This document shows, in pieces, positions 1 to 8,423 of a DNA stretch of 41,806 nt. The stretch comes from Chthonomonadales bacterium. GTDB lineage: Bacteria > Armatimonadota > Chthonomonadetes > Chthonomonadales > CAJBBX01. How positions within the stretch are numbered: position 1 is the stretch's first letter; each line of letters begins with the position of its first letter. A program made the translations under genes and the position numbers. The notes beneath the pieces were generated by a model that was given only the letters and a program-made list of their open reading frames with translations, had not been told where the DNA came from and did no database searches. The DNA lies in NCBI GenBank assembly GCA_012517255.1, contig JAAYVH010000087.1:1-41806 (forward strand). Reading direction: 5' to 3'.

Positions 1-1197
1 CACAATACGCCGTCCTACGGTCGGAGTCTCCTCGAGGAAGCTCGCCAGTTTGTCGCCGACGATCGAGTTCACGATGCCCTCGACCTCGGCATTGGCCAGC
101 TTCACCTTCGTCTGCGACTCGAACTGCGGGCTCGGCAGCTTGACCGAGATGACCGCTGCCAGACCCTCGCGCACATCATCGCCGCTGAGGTTCGCTTCCT
201 TCTCCTTGATCAGTCCCTGCTTGCGAGCGTACGCATTGATCACGCGAGTCAGCGCGGTTCGGAAGCCCGAAAGGTGGGTGCCGCCGTCCGGCGTGTTGAT
301 CATGTTCGCGAAGCACAGTACCGCCTCGGAATAGCCCAGGTTGTACTGGATGGCCACCTCGACGACGACGTCGTCCCGTTCGCCGCCGAAGAAAATGGCC
401 GGGTGCAGCGGGTCCTTGTTCTCGTTGAGATACTCGACGAATGCCTGCAGTCCCCTCCGGTAGTGGAAGACCTCCTCGTCGCCGCCGTCTCGCTCGTTGC
501 GAAACACCAGCGTCACGTTGGGGTTCAGGTAAGCGAGCTCGCGCATGCGTCGGGTGATGCGTTCCGGATCGTACTCCAAGTCGCCGAATATCCGGGGATC
601 TGCCTTCCAACGCACCAGCGTTCCGACCTGCTTTCCCCCGCTGCCGACTTCATGGAGCGGTTCGACCGTCTCGCCCCGGGAAAACCCGATGCGATGGTGC
701 TTCCCGTCCCGCCACACATCAACGGTCAACCATTCAGCGCACGCATTGACGCACGAGACGCCGACGCCGTGCAGGCCGCCCGAGACTTTGTAGGAGCCGC
801 TGTCGAACTTGCCGCCTGCGTGCAACCGGGTCAGGGCGAGCTCAACACCTGGCAGACCGGTCTGTTCATTGATGTCCACAGGGATGCCGCGCCCGTTGTC
901 GAGGACCGAGACACTTCCATCTGCGTGCAACGTCACGATGATGCGGTCACAGTGGCCCGCAAGGGCTTCATCTATGGCGTTGTCGCACACTTCGACGAAC
1001 AGATGATGGAGCCCCTTGAGGTCGGTTCCGCCGATATACATGGCGGGCCGACGCCGCACTGCCTCCAGCCCCTCCAGGACCTGGATCTGCTGGGCATTGT
1101 AGGCGCCTTCTACACGCTCTGTTTCATGCATTACTGGTAGACTGGCGTCTATTTCAGGCGTCGTGTCGCTCGTGACGTTGTTCTCGGCTTTCTCCAA
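1..1197 (-). CDS. gyrB: DNA gyrase subunit B, N-terminal part (cut by left window edge)
   Basis: ATP-hydrolysing subunit of type II topoisomerase. The frame stays open to base 1, so only the GHKL ATPase and most of the transducer domain are present; the TOPRIM part lies outside the window. Visible family motifs are QVLEGLEAVRRRPAMYIGG, EVCDNAIDEALAG (catalytic Glu and Mg-binding Asn), DNGRGIPVD and GGLHGVGVSCVNA, followed by the transducer segment SQTKVKLANAEV. The start is uncertain. I chose TTG at 1197-1195 because AGGGGGTGG lies just upstream and the codons between look coding. ATG at 1131-1129 gives a more typical N-terminus but has no visible Shine-Dalgarno sequence. A promoter sits at 1237-1265. 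ParE cannot be fully excluded without the C-terminal part. Confidence 0.93.
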   Translation of the reverse strand, partial: MEKAENNVTSDTTPEIDASLPVMHETERVEGAYNAQQIQVLEGLEAVRRRPAMYIGGTDLKGLHHLFVEVCDNAIDEALAGHCDRIIVTLHADGSVSVLDNGRGIPVDINEQTGLPGVELALTRLHAGGKFDSGSYKVSGGLHGVGVSCVNACAEWLTVDVWRDGKHHRIGFSRGETVEPLHEVGSGGKQVGTLVRWKADPRIFGDLEYDPERITRRMRELAYLNPNVTLVFRNERDGGDEEVFHYRRGLQAFVEYLNENKDPLHPAIFFGGERDDVVVEVAIQYNLGYSEAVLCFANMINTPDGGTHLSGFRTALTRVINAYARKQGLIKEKEANLSGDDVREGLAAVISVKLPSPQFESQTKVKLANAEVEGIVNSIVGDKLASFLEETPTVGRRIV

Positions 1198-1236
1198 GTT
1201 CCGACCACCCCCTGTTGCGCGTCGCGCTGCTACTGC

Positions 1237-1265
1237 ATTGTACCCAATACACAGACACATATCAA
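1237..1265 (-). promoter_or_regulatory. sigma70-type promoter of gyrB
   Basis: On the minus strand, TTGATA (1265-1260) is followed after exactly 17 bases by TACAAT (1242-1237). Each hexamer matches consensus at five of six positions. Transcription would begin near 1230, giving a leader of about 30 bases to the TTG start or about 100 bases to the ATG. The rest of 1266-1388 holds only a 10-base GC palindrome (1307-1316) and no gene. Confidence 0.7.
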
Positions 1266-1388
1266 CTCGATTTGACCCGCTGCCATCCGTTCTCCAGCGG
1301 GATTCCGCCGGCCGGCAACCGTGACGGCAGAGTCAGGCATCCCTATCGGCCACCGTCGGCCTTCCGCGGCAGTCACCACGAGACCCGG

Positions 1389-2456
1389 TTAGCCGTCCAC
1401 GCAGGCGCCTCTATCAACCGATACGGTGACGGGGACGCCGCCTACTCGAGCGATGGCTTCGCTGACCTCAGCCTCCCGTCCCGGAGCGTACGCAAACATG
1501 CAGCCGCCGCCTCCCGAACCATTGATCTTGCCCCCGACCGCGCCGGCATCGAGAGCCGCATCGAGCATTGCCTCGATCTTCGTAGTCGAGAGGTCGAGTC
1601 CGTCACGAAGCTGAGCGTGGTGCGCCAGCAGCAGCGGGCCGATCGCGTTCATGTCGCGCGACCGGATCGCCGCCAGCGCCCTGCGCGTGATGTCACGATT
1701 CACGAGATTGGCGCGCAACCGGCGTGCCGGTCCCGCCGGCATGGCCTTGAGCAACTCATCAGCCTGGTCCAGAGGCGTCGACGTCAGATCGAAATCGGGC
1801 AGTCGCCGCTTGATAAGCTGCATGCCCTCGGCAACTTCGGACCGGGCTCGGGCCAATGTCTCGATGGTCGCTTTGGGCTGCTGCGAATCGCCGAGCACGA
1901 TACCGGCTAGATGGACGTCGAGCCGCTCGGCTCTGAAGGGAGGCTGCGTATCAATATACAGCGCTCCTCCCAGCGCAGCGCAGAAATGGTCCATCATTCC
2001 GCCGGGCTCGCCGAACTCCAGAACCTCGGCTGCATGGCCGAGGCGCGCCAGCTCATCGGCGTCAAGCTCGGTCCGCTCGGTCGCTACCTCCCACAGGAAT
2101 CTCAACCACATGACCACCATCGCCGACGAGCTGCTGACGCCGGCCCGAATCGGGATTGCGCTGGTGATGCGCACGGCATACCCCTGCCGCCATGAGCAGC
2201 CGCGACGCCTCAAGACGTTCACGCAGGACCTGAGATAGTCGCGGCTGCCTTCATACGTTTGATCCACAGAAGGATCGAGCGCGATGGCGCTGCCGATGTC
2301 GGGCATGTGTACCTCGATCCCGGGAGAGCTCGATGGCGTTGCTTCGGCGGCAATCCGCAAGCTCACAGCGGCCGCGATCACCGGCAGCCCAAGGTAGTCC
2401 TGATGCTCGCCGAACAGGCAAATGCGTCCGGGCGCGCTAACGCGCAGCTTGCTCAT
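1389..2456 (-). CDS. GHMP-family sugar kinase (galactokinase-like)
   Basis: ATP-dependent small-molecule kinase of the GHMP superfamily, 355 residues, close to the usual galactokinase-like length. All three family motifs are present: an N-terminal sugar-binding GEHQDYLG at 16-23, the phosphate-binding serine-rich PIRAGVSSSSAM at about 102-113, and the C-terminal GSGGGGC at 313-319. The start is fixed by GAGGAGA placed 5-6 bases before ATG 2456; the frame is open further upstream, but that part lies in the divergent neighbour. The substrate is not determined: galactose, a uronic acid, arabinose or a heptose are all possible. It is divergent from a Gfo/Idh/MocA gene, a pairing that fits sugar metabolism. 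A weak promoter-like TTGTTC-N16-CATTAT lies upstream inside that neighbour. Confidence 0.85.
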   Translation of the reverse strand: MSKLRVSAPGRICLFGEHQDYLGLPVIAAAVSLRIAAEATPSSSPGIEVHMPDIGSAIALDPSVDQTYEGSRDYLRSCVNVLRRRGCSWRQGYAVRITSAIPIRAGVSSSSAMVVMWLRFLWEVATERTELDADELARLGHAAEVLEFGEPGGMMDHFCAALGGALYIDTQPPFRAERLDVHLAGIVLGDSQQPKATIETLARARSEVAEGMQLIKRRLPDFDLTSTPLDQADELLKAMPAGPARRLRANLVNRDITRRALAAIRSRDMNAIGPLLLAHHAQLRDGLDLSTTKIEAMLDAALDAGAVGGKINGSGGGGCMFAYAPGREAEVSEAIARVGGVPVTVSVDRGACVDG

Positions 2457-2535
2457 CGTCTCTCCTCGTTGCGATGGCCCAACCCCGCTCGCCGCGCGCG
2501 TCGGTGCCATAATGAAGGTTTGGTGGATCCGAACA

Positions 2536-3609
2536 ATGACTAACGCTTCCTCGGCAGGCGAGCTCCGCATCGGCGTCGTCGGTTGCGGAGGGTCCAGGCA
2601 GACCTTCGGCCCGGCCCTCGCCAGACTGCATGGCGCATGTCCCGCGGCGTTCATGGACGTTGACATCATCCCTGCGCGGCTGTGGGCCAAACAGGCGCGC
2701 GGCGCTCGGGCATACTGCGACTTCGACGAGTTCGTGGCCGAGTCCGACACGCATGCCGTTATTGTGGCATCACCTCCGGACGTTCGCGCTCACCACGTCG
2801 CACAGCTGCTGCGCGCGGGCAAGCATGTGCTGGCCGAGACGCCCATGGCTCCGACAGCGTCCATCGGTCTCGAGCTGTGCGATCTGGCTCGGCGCTCAGG
2901 GCTGGTCCTTCTGCCCGCTCTGCCGCTGAGGTACGAACCTGCGTTGACCGAGGCCGAGCAGCGTGTTAGGGCCGGCAGCATCGGCGAAGTGCGCGAGCTG
3001 CGGTGTGAATGGGCCTATTCCTCCGCATGGTCCGAGCGCAAGGCCATATTCGGGTCCTGGCCGGCGGCGCTGCTGCGGCATTCCATACGCACGCTTGATG
3101 TCGCCAGACGCATGCTGGGAGAAGCGCACGCGGTCAGCGCAGACATAGACCGAGCAGGTTCGCACCGTCGCGGCGGCAACCTCGCCAACCTCATCGTGCA
3201 ACACGACCGTGGCGTGTCCGTCCACCACATCCATCGCACTTCACGCCGTGCGCGATTCGAGCAGTATGTGCTGACAGGCACGGTCGGAATGCTCGAACTC
3301 GCCGCGCCCGCCGCAGGCGCTCTCGACGGGTCGAGCGTGTTCTTCCTCTCGGCGCGCTCGGCAGGCTCCCACAACCACGAGACGAGCGGCCCGTTCTGCG
3401 ATCCCGAAGGATCAGACCGGACGGACTGCGCCATCGACCGGCTTCTCGCCGACTTCGTGAGGACCGCTCTCGGCAACGCGTCCCCACGCGTCACGGGCTA
3501 CGACGCCGTCGCGGCTCAGGCGGTGTTTGAGGCGGCCCTGGTTTCCTCGGCGGAAGGCCTGAAGCTTACCGTCACCGCGCCGGCACGAGCAGCCATCGCG
3601 GCGGTGTAG
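2536..3609 (+). CDS. Gfo/Idh/MocA-family oxidoreductase with altered EKP motif
   Basis: Cytoplasmic NAD(P)-dependent sugar or polyol oxidoreductase fold, 357 residues. The N-terminal Rossmann motif RIGVVGCGGS lies at 11-20 and the strand IVASPPDVRAHHV at 76-88. The position of the family's conserved Glu-Lys-Pro reads Glu-Thr-Pro (101-103), so the usual catalytic or NAD-contacting lysine is missing; activity is therefore uncertain. I chose ATG 2536 because it sits close to the Rossmann strand with GGTGG nine bases upstream; ATG 2512 is an in-frame alternative. It is divergent from the GHMP kinase, with starts only about 80 bases apart. The substrate is unknown. Confidence 0.8.
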   Translation: MTNASSAGELRIGVVGCGGSRQTFGPALARLHGACPAAFMDVDIIPARLWAKQARGARAYCDFDEFVAESDTHAVIVASPPDVRAHHVAQLLRAGKHVLAETPMAPTASIGLELCDLARRSGLVLLPALPLRYEPALTEAEQRVRAGSIGEVRELRCEWAYSSAWSERKAIFGSWPAALLRHSIRTLDVARRMLGEAHAVSADIDRAGSHRRGGNLANLIVQHDRGVSVHHIHRTSRRARFEQYVLTGTVGMLELAAPAAGALDGSSVFFLSARSAGSHNHETSGPFCDPEGSDRTDCAIDRLLADFVRTALGNASPRVTGYDAVAAQAVFEAALVSSAEGLKLTVTAPARAAIAAV

Positions 3610-3666
3610 TCGGCGGTGCCGTCCACGCCTGCGAGATCAGCGTGGTCACGCCCAGGTTGCAGCCCC

Positions 3667-4443
3667 TTACCCTCGAGCGCCAGGCGCGAGAGCCTCGCAA
3701 AGCAGAGCACGCAGGCGACTGGGTGCAGCTACAAAGTGGCGGCTCGTGCGCCACTCGGCCAGCAAATCACCGGCAGTGAGCGCGGAACCGTCCAGATAGG
3801 CGAAGCCGCAGCCAGCCTCCTCGCAGATGCACATCGCCGCGGCCATGTCCATGATGCCCTCGTGCAGACCGATGGCGCCGACTGCGCGACCCTCGGCCAC
3901 GAGACACAGCTCCAACGCTATGCTCCCGAGACACCGCAGACGCGCCTCAACCCCTGATGTCGGCAGTGTCTTGAGGCCGTTCGTCGAAATGCAGAGCAGG
4001 TCCTCGTACTCGATCGCGTCGCGATCCGGAGCTGCGAGACGCACATCGTTGCAGTAGGCCCCTTCGCCGCGCACCGCCCAATACAGCCGATTCAGCACGG
4101 GAGCCCAGATGACCCCTGCCTCGGCAACTCCGTTCCGTACGAGTCCAAGCGACACGCACCAATGCGGGAGTCCCCGCACATAGTTCGTGGTCCCGTCAAT
4201 GGGATCGCAGACCCAGGTGTCGGCCCGGTCGCCATTCCTACGGCCGAACTCCTCGCCGGCGAACCCGGCATCAGGATGGAGACGCGCTATGCCCTCCCCG
4301 AGGAACGCCTCTATTGCGCGATCCACTTCCGTGACCAGGCTCCTGTCGGACTTGGCCTCGGCGGCGACGGTGCCCCATTGCCTCAAGGCACGCGTCCCAG
4401 CCTCGATGACCAGGTCCCGGATCGGCCGGATGTCCACGCGCAT
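3667..4443 (-). CDS. Inositol-monophosphatase-family phosphatase, candidate histidinol-phosphatase
   Basis: Mg-dependent phosphatase of the IMPase/SuhB superfamily, 258 residues. The metal-binding motifs are GEE at 63-65, DPIDGTTN at 80-87 and GIMDMAAA around 196-203, where the usual WD is MD. Start: ATG 4443 has AAGGTG just upstream; GTG 4455 overlaps the mdh stop as GTGA and is an alternative. This is the last gene of the long his/sucD/mdh operon. The operon's HisB carries only the dehydratase, so a separate histidinol-phosphate phosphatase is required. IMPase-like HisN enzymes do this job in actinobacteria and plants, which makes HisN a reasonable inference here. Inositol or fructose-1,6-bisphosphate are alternative substrates. 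Confidence 0.85.
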   Translation of the reverse strand: MRVDIRPIRDLVIEAGTRALRQWGTVAAEAKSDRSLVTEVDRAIEAFLGEGIARLHPDAGFAGEEFGRRNGDRADTWVCDPIDGTTNYVRGLPHWCVSLGLVRNGVAEAGVIWAPVLNRLYWAVRGEGAYCNDVRLAAPDRDAIEYEDLLCISTNGLKTLPTSGVEARLRCLGSIALELCLVAEGRAVGAIGLHEGIMDMAAAMCICEEAGCGFAYLDGSALTAGDLLAEWRTSRHFVAAPSRLRALLCEALAPGARG

Positions 4444-4451
4444 CGGCACCT

Positions 4452-5462
4452 TCACAGATTCGGGTTGAGAGATGTCCAGTCAGCCACCGGCGGGAGCAGG
4501 CCCGCTCGAATGACCTCATCTCTGAGCGAACACAGGTGGCGGTAGCTGTCCTGCAGCGCTGCAACGTCCTCGTCGTCGCCATCGGGAACCGCGGCGGTCA
4601 TGCCAAGGGTTGAGAATGTGACCGGCGCCGCCATCATCACATGCGCATAGGGACCGTCGGCGAAGTAGGCTCCGCACGGCCATGGGTAGGCGCTGCACTC
4701 AATCCGCGCCTTGAGCATAGCGACACTCTGGTGCGCCGGCGACTGAAACGAAGACCGTCCGCGAAGCTTGATGATGGCCGCGCCGCCGTTCCGAACGCGA
4801 TCCTTGATCGCATTCCACTCATCGGGGCTCATCGTGCGACCGTTCACCGCGCGCCCCGCAAGGATCTCGGCCAGAGGAACGCCTGCGACCTCGATGCCGT
4901 CTTTGAACACCGCCATCTTCTCGCCGTGTCCGCCAAAGGTGGCGCACCCCGTGACTGCATCCGGCAGGAGGTCGAAGTGCTGCGCCAACGCTGCTCGGAG
5001 ACGCGTGCTGTCCAGCGCCGCCAGCGTCGTCACACAGGATGGCGACAGACCCGAATGGACCAGGGTGACCAGACCGGTGATATCCGCTGGATTGAAGACG
5101 ATGATGACGAACTCGGCGTTCGGCGCATGCGCGCGAATGTCGCGGCCCAACTGCCGGGCAATCTCGCAGTTGCCGAGGAGCAGGTCCTCGCGCGTCATCC
5201 CCTCCTTGCGCGGAGCCCCTCCCGAGGAGATGACATACGACGCATCCGTGAGGGCTTCCGCCGCATCTGTCGTCCAGGAAACGTCGGCATCAGGGTAGGC
5301 ACAATGCAGTATCTCCTCTGCCGCGCCTTTCAGTCCCGGCTCATAGGGATCGTACATGGCGATCCGGCTCGCCACACCGCAACTGAGAAGATCCTGCACG
5401 ACGTTGGAGCCGATCGCTCCAGCGGCGCCCATGACGGCAACCTTCCGGGCCGTACGATACAT
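4452..5462 (-). CDS. mdh: Malate dehydrogenase (LDH/MDH family)
   Basis: NAD-dependent oxidation of malate to oxaloacetate, 336 residues. Visible motifs are the nucleotide-binding GAAGAIG near residues 12-18, the mobile substrate loop APRKEGMTR, LDSTRLR (Asp of the catalytic dyad and a substrate Arg) and the catalytic His in FGGHGEKM. The Arg in APRK falls where MDH has Arg and LDH has Gln, which favours malate over lactate. ATG 5462 is chosen because GGAGG lies seven bases upstream; the GTG six bases earlier is too close to it. It lies 53 bases after sucD, with a hairpin in the gap, and its TGA overlaps the possible GTG start of the next gene. With sucD it forms a TCA-cycle pair inside a histidine operon. 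Confidence 0.9.
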   Translation of the reverse strand: MYRTARKVAVMGAAGAIGSNVVQDLLSCGVASRIAMYDPYEPGLKGAAEEILHCAYPDADVSWTTDAAEALTDASYVISSGGAPRKEGMTREDLLLGNCEIARQLGRDIRAHAPNAEFVIIVFNPADITGLVTLVHSGLSPSCVTTLAALDSTRLRAALAQHFDLLPDAVTGCATFGGHGEKMAVFKDGIEVAGVPLAEILAGRAVNGRTMSPDEWNAIKDRVRNGGAAIIKLRGRSSFQSPAHQSVAMLKARIECSAYPWPCGAYFADGPYAHVMMAAPVTFSTLGMTAAVPDGDDEDVAALQDSYRHLCSLRDEVIRAGLLPPVADWTSLNPNL

Positions 5463-5481
5463 ATCCACCCCTCCGTGTGCT

Positions 5482-5496
5482 TCCCCTGATAGGGGA
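5482..5496. other. Hairpin in the sucD-mdh gap
   Basis: A perfect 6-base inverted repeat (TCCCCT / AGGGGA) with a 3-base loop lies between the sucD stop and the mdh ribosome binding site. No U-tract follows it in either direction, so it is not a typical terminator. It may stabilise or separate transcripts, or affect access to the mdh ribosome binding site. Confidence 0.45.
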
Positions 5497-5515
5497 GGGT
5501 CCTGAGATTGCGAGG

Positions 5516-6397
5516 CTAGCCCGAACGGCCAGCCAGCGCTGCCGCAACCAGCGAAGCCACCTCGTGCGTCGTCTCGGCCACAGGCGAGCCGGCTGCGGTG
5601 AGGGCCGCCACCTTGCCCGCCGCGGTGCCGACGCGTCCGCTTACAATGGCGCCGGCATGCCCCATCCGTTTGCCGGTCGGGGCCGAGCGTCCGCCGATGA
5701 AGCTGACAACCGGCTTGCTCATCTGCGGAATATACTCGGCAGCCGTCTCTTCGTCGCTGCCGCCGATTTCGCCTATGAGAACGACGGCTCGCGTCTCGGG
5801 ATCGGCTTCGAAAAGCTGCAGTGTCTCGAGAAATGAGGTGCCGATGATCGGGTCACCGCCGATCCCCACGCACGTGCTCTGTCCCAGACCGGCACGCGTG
5901 AGCTCGTCCACGATCTCATAGGTCAGCGTGCCGGATCGAGACACTACCCCGACAGGGCCTGCCGTGAAGACGTTGCCGGGCATGATGCCTAGCTTGCAGT
6001 GGGGCGGCGATATCACTCCCGGGCAGTTCGGGCCAATGACACGCGTACCTGACTGCCGGACCACCGGCAGAATGCTGATCATGTCGTGCACCGGTATGCC
6101 GTCGGTGATCGCAACCACGAGCCCCAGCCCTGCGTCCGCGGCCTCCAGAATGGCGTCGGCGGCAAACGGTCCCGGCACGAACACGATGGAGGCGTTGGCG
6201 GCAGTTTCGTCGACGGCATGCCGCACCGTATCGTAGACGGGCACCCCATCCGCCGTGATGGATCCGCCTCGGCCCGGCACCACGCCCGCGACCACGCGAG
6301 TCCCATAGGCCAGCATCTCGCCCGTATGGAACGATCCCTCTCGCCCCGTAATGCCCTGAACCAGCACGCGCGTGCCGGCGTCGACCAGAATGCTCAT
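5516..6397 (-). CDS. sucD: Succinate-CoA ligase (ADP/GDP-forming) alpha subunit
   Basis: Alpha subunit of succinyl-CoA synthetase, which couples succinyl-CoA cleavage to nucleotide triphosphate formation; 293 residues, the normal length. The CoA-binding N-terminus has [11 protein letters not shown] (14-24). The phosphorylated active-site histidine is His247 in [13 protein letters not shown], and IGPNCPGVI (121-129) is typical. Its ATG overlaps the stop of the small membrane protein upstream as ATGA, with GGGGGAG as ribosome binding site. The partner sucC is not in this window, although the two are usually adjacent. It sits between the his genes and mdh in one operon. Confidence 0.95.
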   Translation of the reverse strand: MSILVDAGTRVLVQGITGREGSFHTGEMLAYGTRVVAGVVPGRGGSITADGVPVYDTVRHAVDETAANASIVFVPGPFAADAILEAADAGLGLVVAITDGIPVHDMISILPVVRQSGTRVIGPNCPGVISPPHCKLGIMPGNVFTAGPVGVVSRSGTLTYEIVDELTRAGLGQSTCVGIGGDPIIGTSFLETLQLFEADPETRAVVLIGEIGGSDEETAAEYIPQMSKPVVSFIGGRSAPTGKRMGHAGAIVSGRVGTAAGKVAALTAAGSPVAETTHEVASLVAAALAGRSG

Positions 6398-6732
6398 CGC
6401 TCCCCCAAGCGAACCTGATTGGCCTGAACCGTCTCGCTCGGCGCGGCAACGCCTTCGAGACGTTTGAGACGTTCATCCAGAAGGTCCATACGCGATTCCA
6501 GCCGCTGAAGCGCCGAGTCGAAACTAAGGTCATACTCGGTGGCCGTCGCCCGCAGATCGGCTATCTGCCGCGCAAGGTCCTTCACTTCATTCGTCGAGTC
6601 CGCGCGTTCCGAGCGCAACCGCGCCTGAAGCTCCGCCATCTTGCGCCTGTGTTCCGTCCAGATCGCGACGATCGGGACCGAGAAGATGATCGCCATCAGG
6701 GCGAGCACGAATAGGAACGGGTTGAACGCCAT
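6394..6732 (-). CDS. Small membrane protein with coiled coil (second of a tandem pair)
   Basis: Protein of 112 residues. One membrane segment at about 5-24 (rich in Phe, Leu, Val, Ile) is followed by a positively charged stretch TEHRRKM and a long coiled-coil region to about residue 95. The layout recalls PspB or YhcB envelope proteins, but I see no diagnostic motif and assign no function. It is a paralogue of the preceding gene: both share a TM-HRRKM/HQRRM junction and a block of the form ATxYDLSFDxxLQRLExR. The pair is two bases apart, ribosome binding site GAGGAGA, and the stop overlaps sucD as ATGA, so its translation is coupled to central metabolism genes. Confidence 0.75.
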   Translation of the reverse strand: MAFNPFLFVLALMAIIFSVPIVAIWTEHRRKMAELQARLRSERADSTNEVKDLARQIADLRATATEYDLSFDSALQRLESRMDLLDERLKRLEGVAAPSETVQANQVRLGER

Positions 6733-6734
6733 GG

Positions 6735-7061
6735 CTATGGATCTCCTCTCGCCTCGCCGAGGACCGCTGAGATCCCCGTCGTCGTGCCCTGAATGGTCCG
6801 AACCTGGCCCTCCAGTCGCTCAACGCGTTGCTCGAGCCGTTGGAGCATCGCATCGAAGCTCAGATCGTACTGCGTTGCCGTCTCGCGAAGCTGACGCACT
6901 TCCTCACGCAACGCCGCGAGGTCCTCGGCGGAGGACTTGCCGGCGGCCTCCCGCAGCCGCAGCTTGAGCTCGATCATCCGGCGTTGATGGGAGGTCACGA
7001 TGGCTATGATAGGGATACCGAAGACGCACAGCACCGCCGCCAATCCAACGATGTCAGGCAT
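6735..7061 (-). CDS. Small membrane protein with coiled coil (first of a tandem pair)
   Basis: Protein of 108 residues with one N-terminal membrane segment at about 4-22, then TSHQRRM and an amphipathic coiled coil (EELREL-type heptads around residues 38-90). It is of the same design as the next gene downstream, with the shared ATQYDLSFDAMLQRLEQRV block, so the two look like a tandem duplication. ATG 7061 is preceded by GGAGG at six bases and lies inside the last codons of hisA (8-base overlap). It resembles PspB-type proteins only in architecture; the role is unknown. Confidence 0.75.
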   Translation of the reverse strand: MPDIVGLAAVLCVFGIPIIAIVTSHQRRMIELKLRLREAAGKSSAEDLAALREEVRQLRETATQYDLSFDAMLQRLEQRVERLEGQVRTIQGTTTGISAVLGEARGDP

Positions 7062-7785
7062 GGGCCGCCTCCATTGCCTCTGAAAGGGTGAGGCTCCCGG
7101 AATACAGCGCTCGACCGACAATAACGGCCTCCACATTGCGGGGCGCTTGCGCCGCAAGATCCCGGATGTGCCGGGCATTGCCGATCCCGCCGGAAGCTAT
7201 CACAGCCACGCCTGCCGCCTCGGCCACATCGCGCAGCGATGCCAGGTTCGGGCCGTCCTGCGTGCCGTCGCGGGCAATGTCCGTATACACGATCCGGCGG
7301 GCGCCCAGCCTGACCATGCGCCGCGCGAAGTCGGTCGCGCAATGGCCCGAGGTATCGGTCCAGCCGTGCACAGCCACAAGGCCCTGTCTGGCATCAATGC
7401 CGGCTATCACCTGCTCGCCGAGCTGATCGAAGAGGTTTGCCGCGGCGGTATCGTCGGAGGCTATCGCGGTGCCGACGATCACTCGGTCCACCCCCAGGCT
7501 CAGCGCACCGCGGGCCGTCTCGAGATCACGGATACCGCCGCCAAGCTGCACCGGAATGGGCGCCGCGCTGACGATAGTCCGCACTATCTCCCAGTGGCGG
7601 GGGTTGGGTGATCCCTCACGCGCGCCATCAAGGTCCACCACATGAAGCCGCTCGGCGCCTTCTGAAGCCCAACGGCGTGCGTAGGCCACCGGGTCCAGAC
7701 CGAACACGGTCTCGCGCCCATAGTCGCCCTGATGCAGGCGCACGCACTGGCCTCCGCGCAGGTCTATGGCAGGTATCACGATCAT
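7054..7785 (-). CDS. hisA: HisA isomerase of histidine synthesis
   Basis: 1-(5-phosphoribosyl)-5-[(5-phosphoribosylamino)methylideneamino]imidazole-4-carboxamide isomerase, the fourth step of histidine synthesis; 243 residues as a (beta/alpha)8 barrel. Visible are the N-terminal IPAIDLRGG with catalytic Asp, VVDLDGA, the phosphate-binding LGGGIR, VYTDIARDGT with the second catalytic Asp, and the second phosphate site IASGGI. The start is preceded by AGGA overlapping the hisH stop region. The HisH partner gene lies directly upstream, but hisF is not in the window. The 3' end overlaps the small membrane protein gene. Confidence 0.95.
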   Translation of the reverse strand: MIVIPAIDLRGGQCVRLHQGDYGRETVFGLDPVAYARRWASEGAERLHVVDLDGAREGSPNPRHWEIVRTIVSAAPIPVQLGGGIRDLETARGALSLGVDRVIVGTAIASDDTAAANLFDQLGEQVIAGIDARQGLVAVHGWTDTSGHCATDFARRMVRLGARRIVYTDIARDGTQDGPNLASLRDVAEAAGVAVIASGGIGNARHIRDLAAQAPRNVEAVIVGRALYSGSLTLSEAMEAAHA

Positions 7786-7796
7786 TCGTCTATGTC

Positions 7797-8423
7797 CTAC
7801 GGTGCCAGCGCGACGAAGTTTCGCAGAATGGCGAGGCCGACCTTGCCGCTCTTCTCCGGGTGGAACTGGGTGGCATACACGTTGCCGCTTCGGATGGCGC
7901 TGCAGAACGGGTAGCCATATTGGGTCGTGGCGACGATGACGCTCGTGTCTTCAGGCTCGGCATAGTACGAGTGGACGAAGTACGCCATGGCCCCGTTCGG
8001 GACGCCGGCAAGCAGTGGGCACGTGCCGTCGTGGATCAGGCCGTTCCATCCCATATGAGGCACCTTGAGACCGCTGTTCCTCGGGTCCCTGTCCAACGCG
8101 AACCGACGCACGACGCCTTTCAGCACGCCCAGGCCGGCGGTCTGCCCCCCCTCCTCGCTGGTGTCGAACAGCATCTGCATACCGATGCAGATGCCCAGGA
8201 ACGGCCGCCCGGAGCGAATGAACTCACGTGTCGCGTCTACCAGCCCGGCGCGTCGCAGGCCCTCCATGCAATGGCCCAGCGCCCCGACGCCGGGCAGAAC
8301 GAGGGCATCAGTCCGGAGGACCGTTGCCGGGTCATCGGTGACGACGGCCGGAGCGCCGATGAAACGCAACGCCTTCTCCACGCTCCCGAGATTCCCGGCG
8401 CCATAGTCCACGATGGCTATCAT
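7797..8423 (-). CDS. hisH: Imidazole glycerol phosphate synthase glutaminase subunit HisH
   Basis: Class I glutamine amidotransferase that feeds ammonia to HisF; 208 residues. The nucleophile is Cys79 in GICIGMQ, and the triad is completed by His188 and Glu190 in QFHPEKSG; the oxyanion segment LPGVGALG is at 43-50. The ATG overlaps the upstream epimerase gene's TGA as ATGA. The synthase partner HisF is absent from the window and must be encoded elsewhere. Confidence 0.95.
   Translation of the reverse strand: MIAIVDYGAGNLGSVEKALRFIGAPAVVTDDPATVLRTDALVLPGVGALGHCMEGLRRAGLVDATREFIRSGRPFLGICIGMQMLFDTSEEGGQTAGLGVLKGVVRRFALDRDPRNSGLKVPHMGWNGLIHDGTCPLLAGVPNGAMAYFVHSYYAEPEDTSVIVATTQYGYPFCSAIRSGNVYATQFHPEKSGKVGLAILRNFVALAP

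Noticed and set aside
1307-1316. 10-base palindrome GCCGGCCGGC downstream of the kinase gene
   Set aside because: It is GC-only, without loop or T-tract, and such words are common at this base composition.
3640-3651. GCGT-GGTC-ACGC between the convergent Gfo/Idh and IMPase genes as a terminator
   Set aside because: The stem is only four bases and there is no T-run on either strand.
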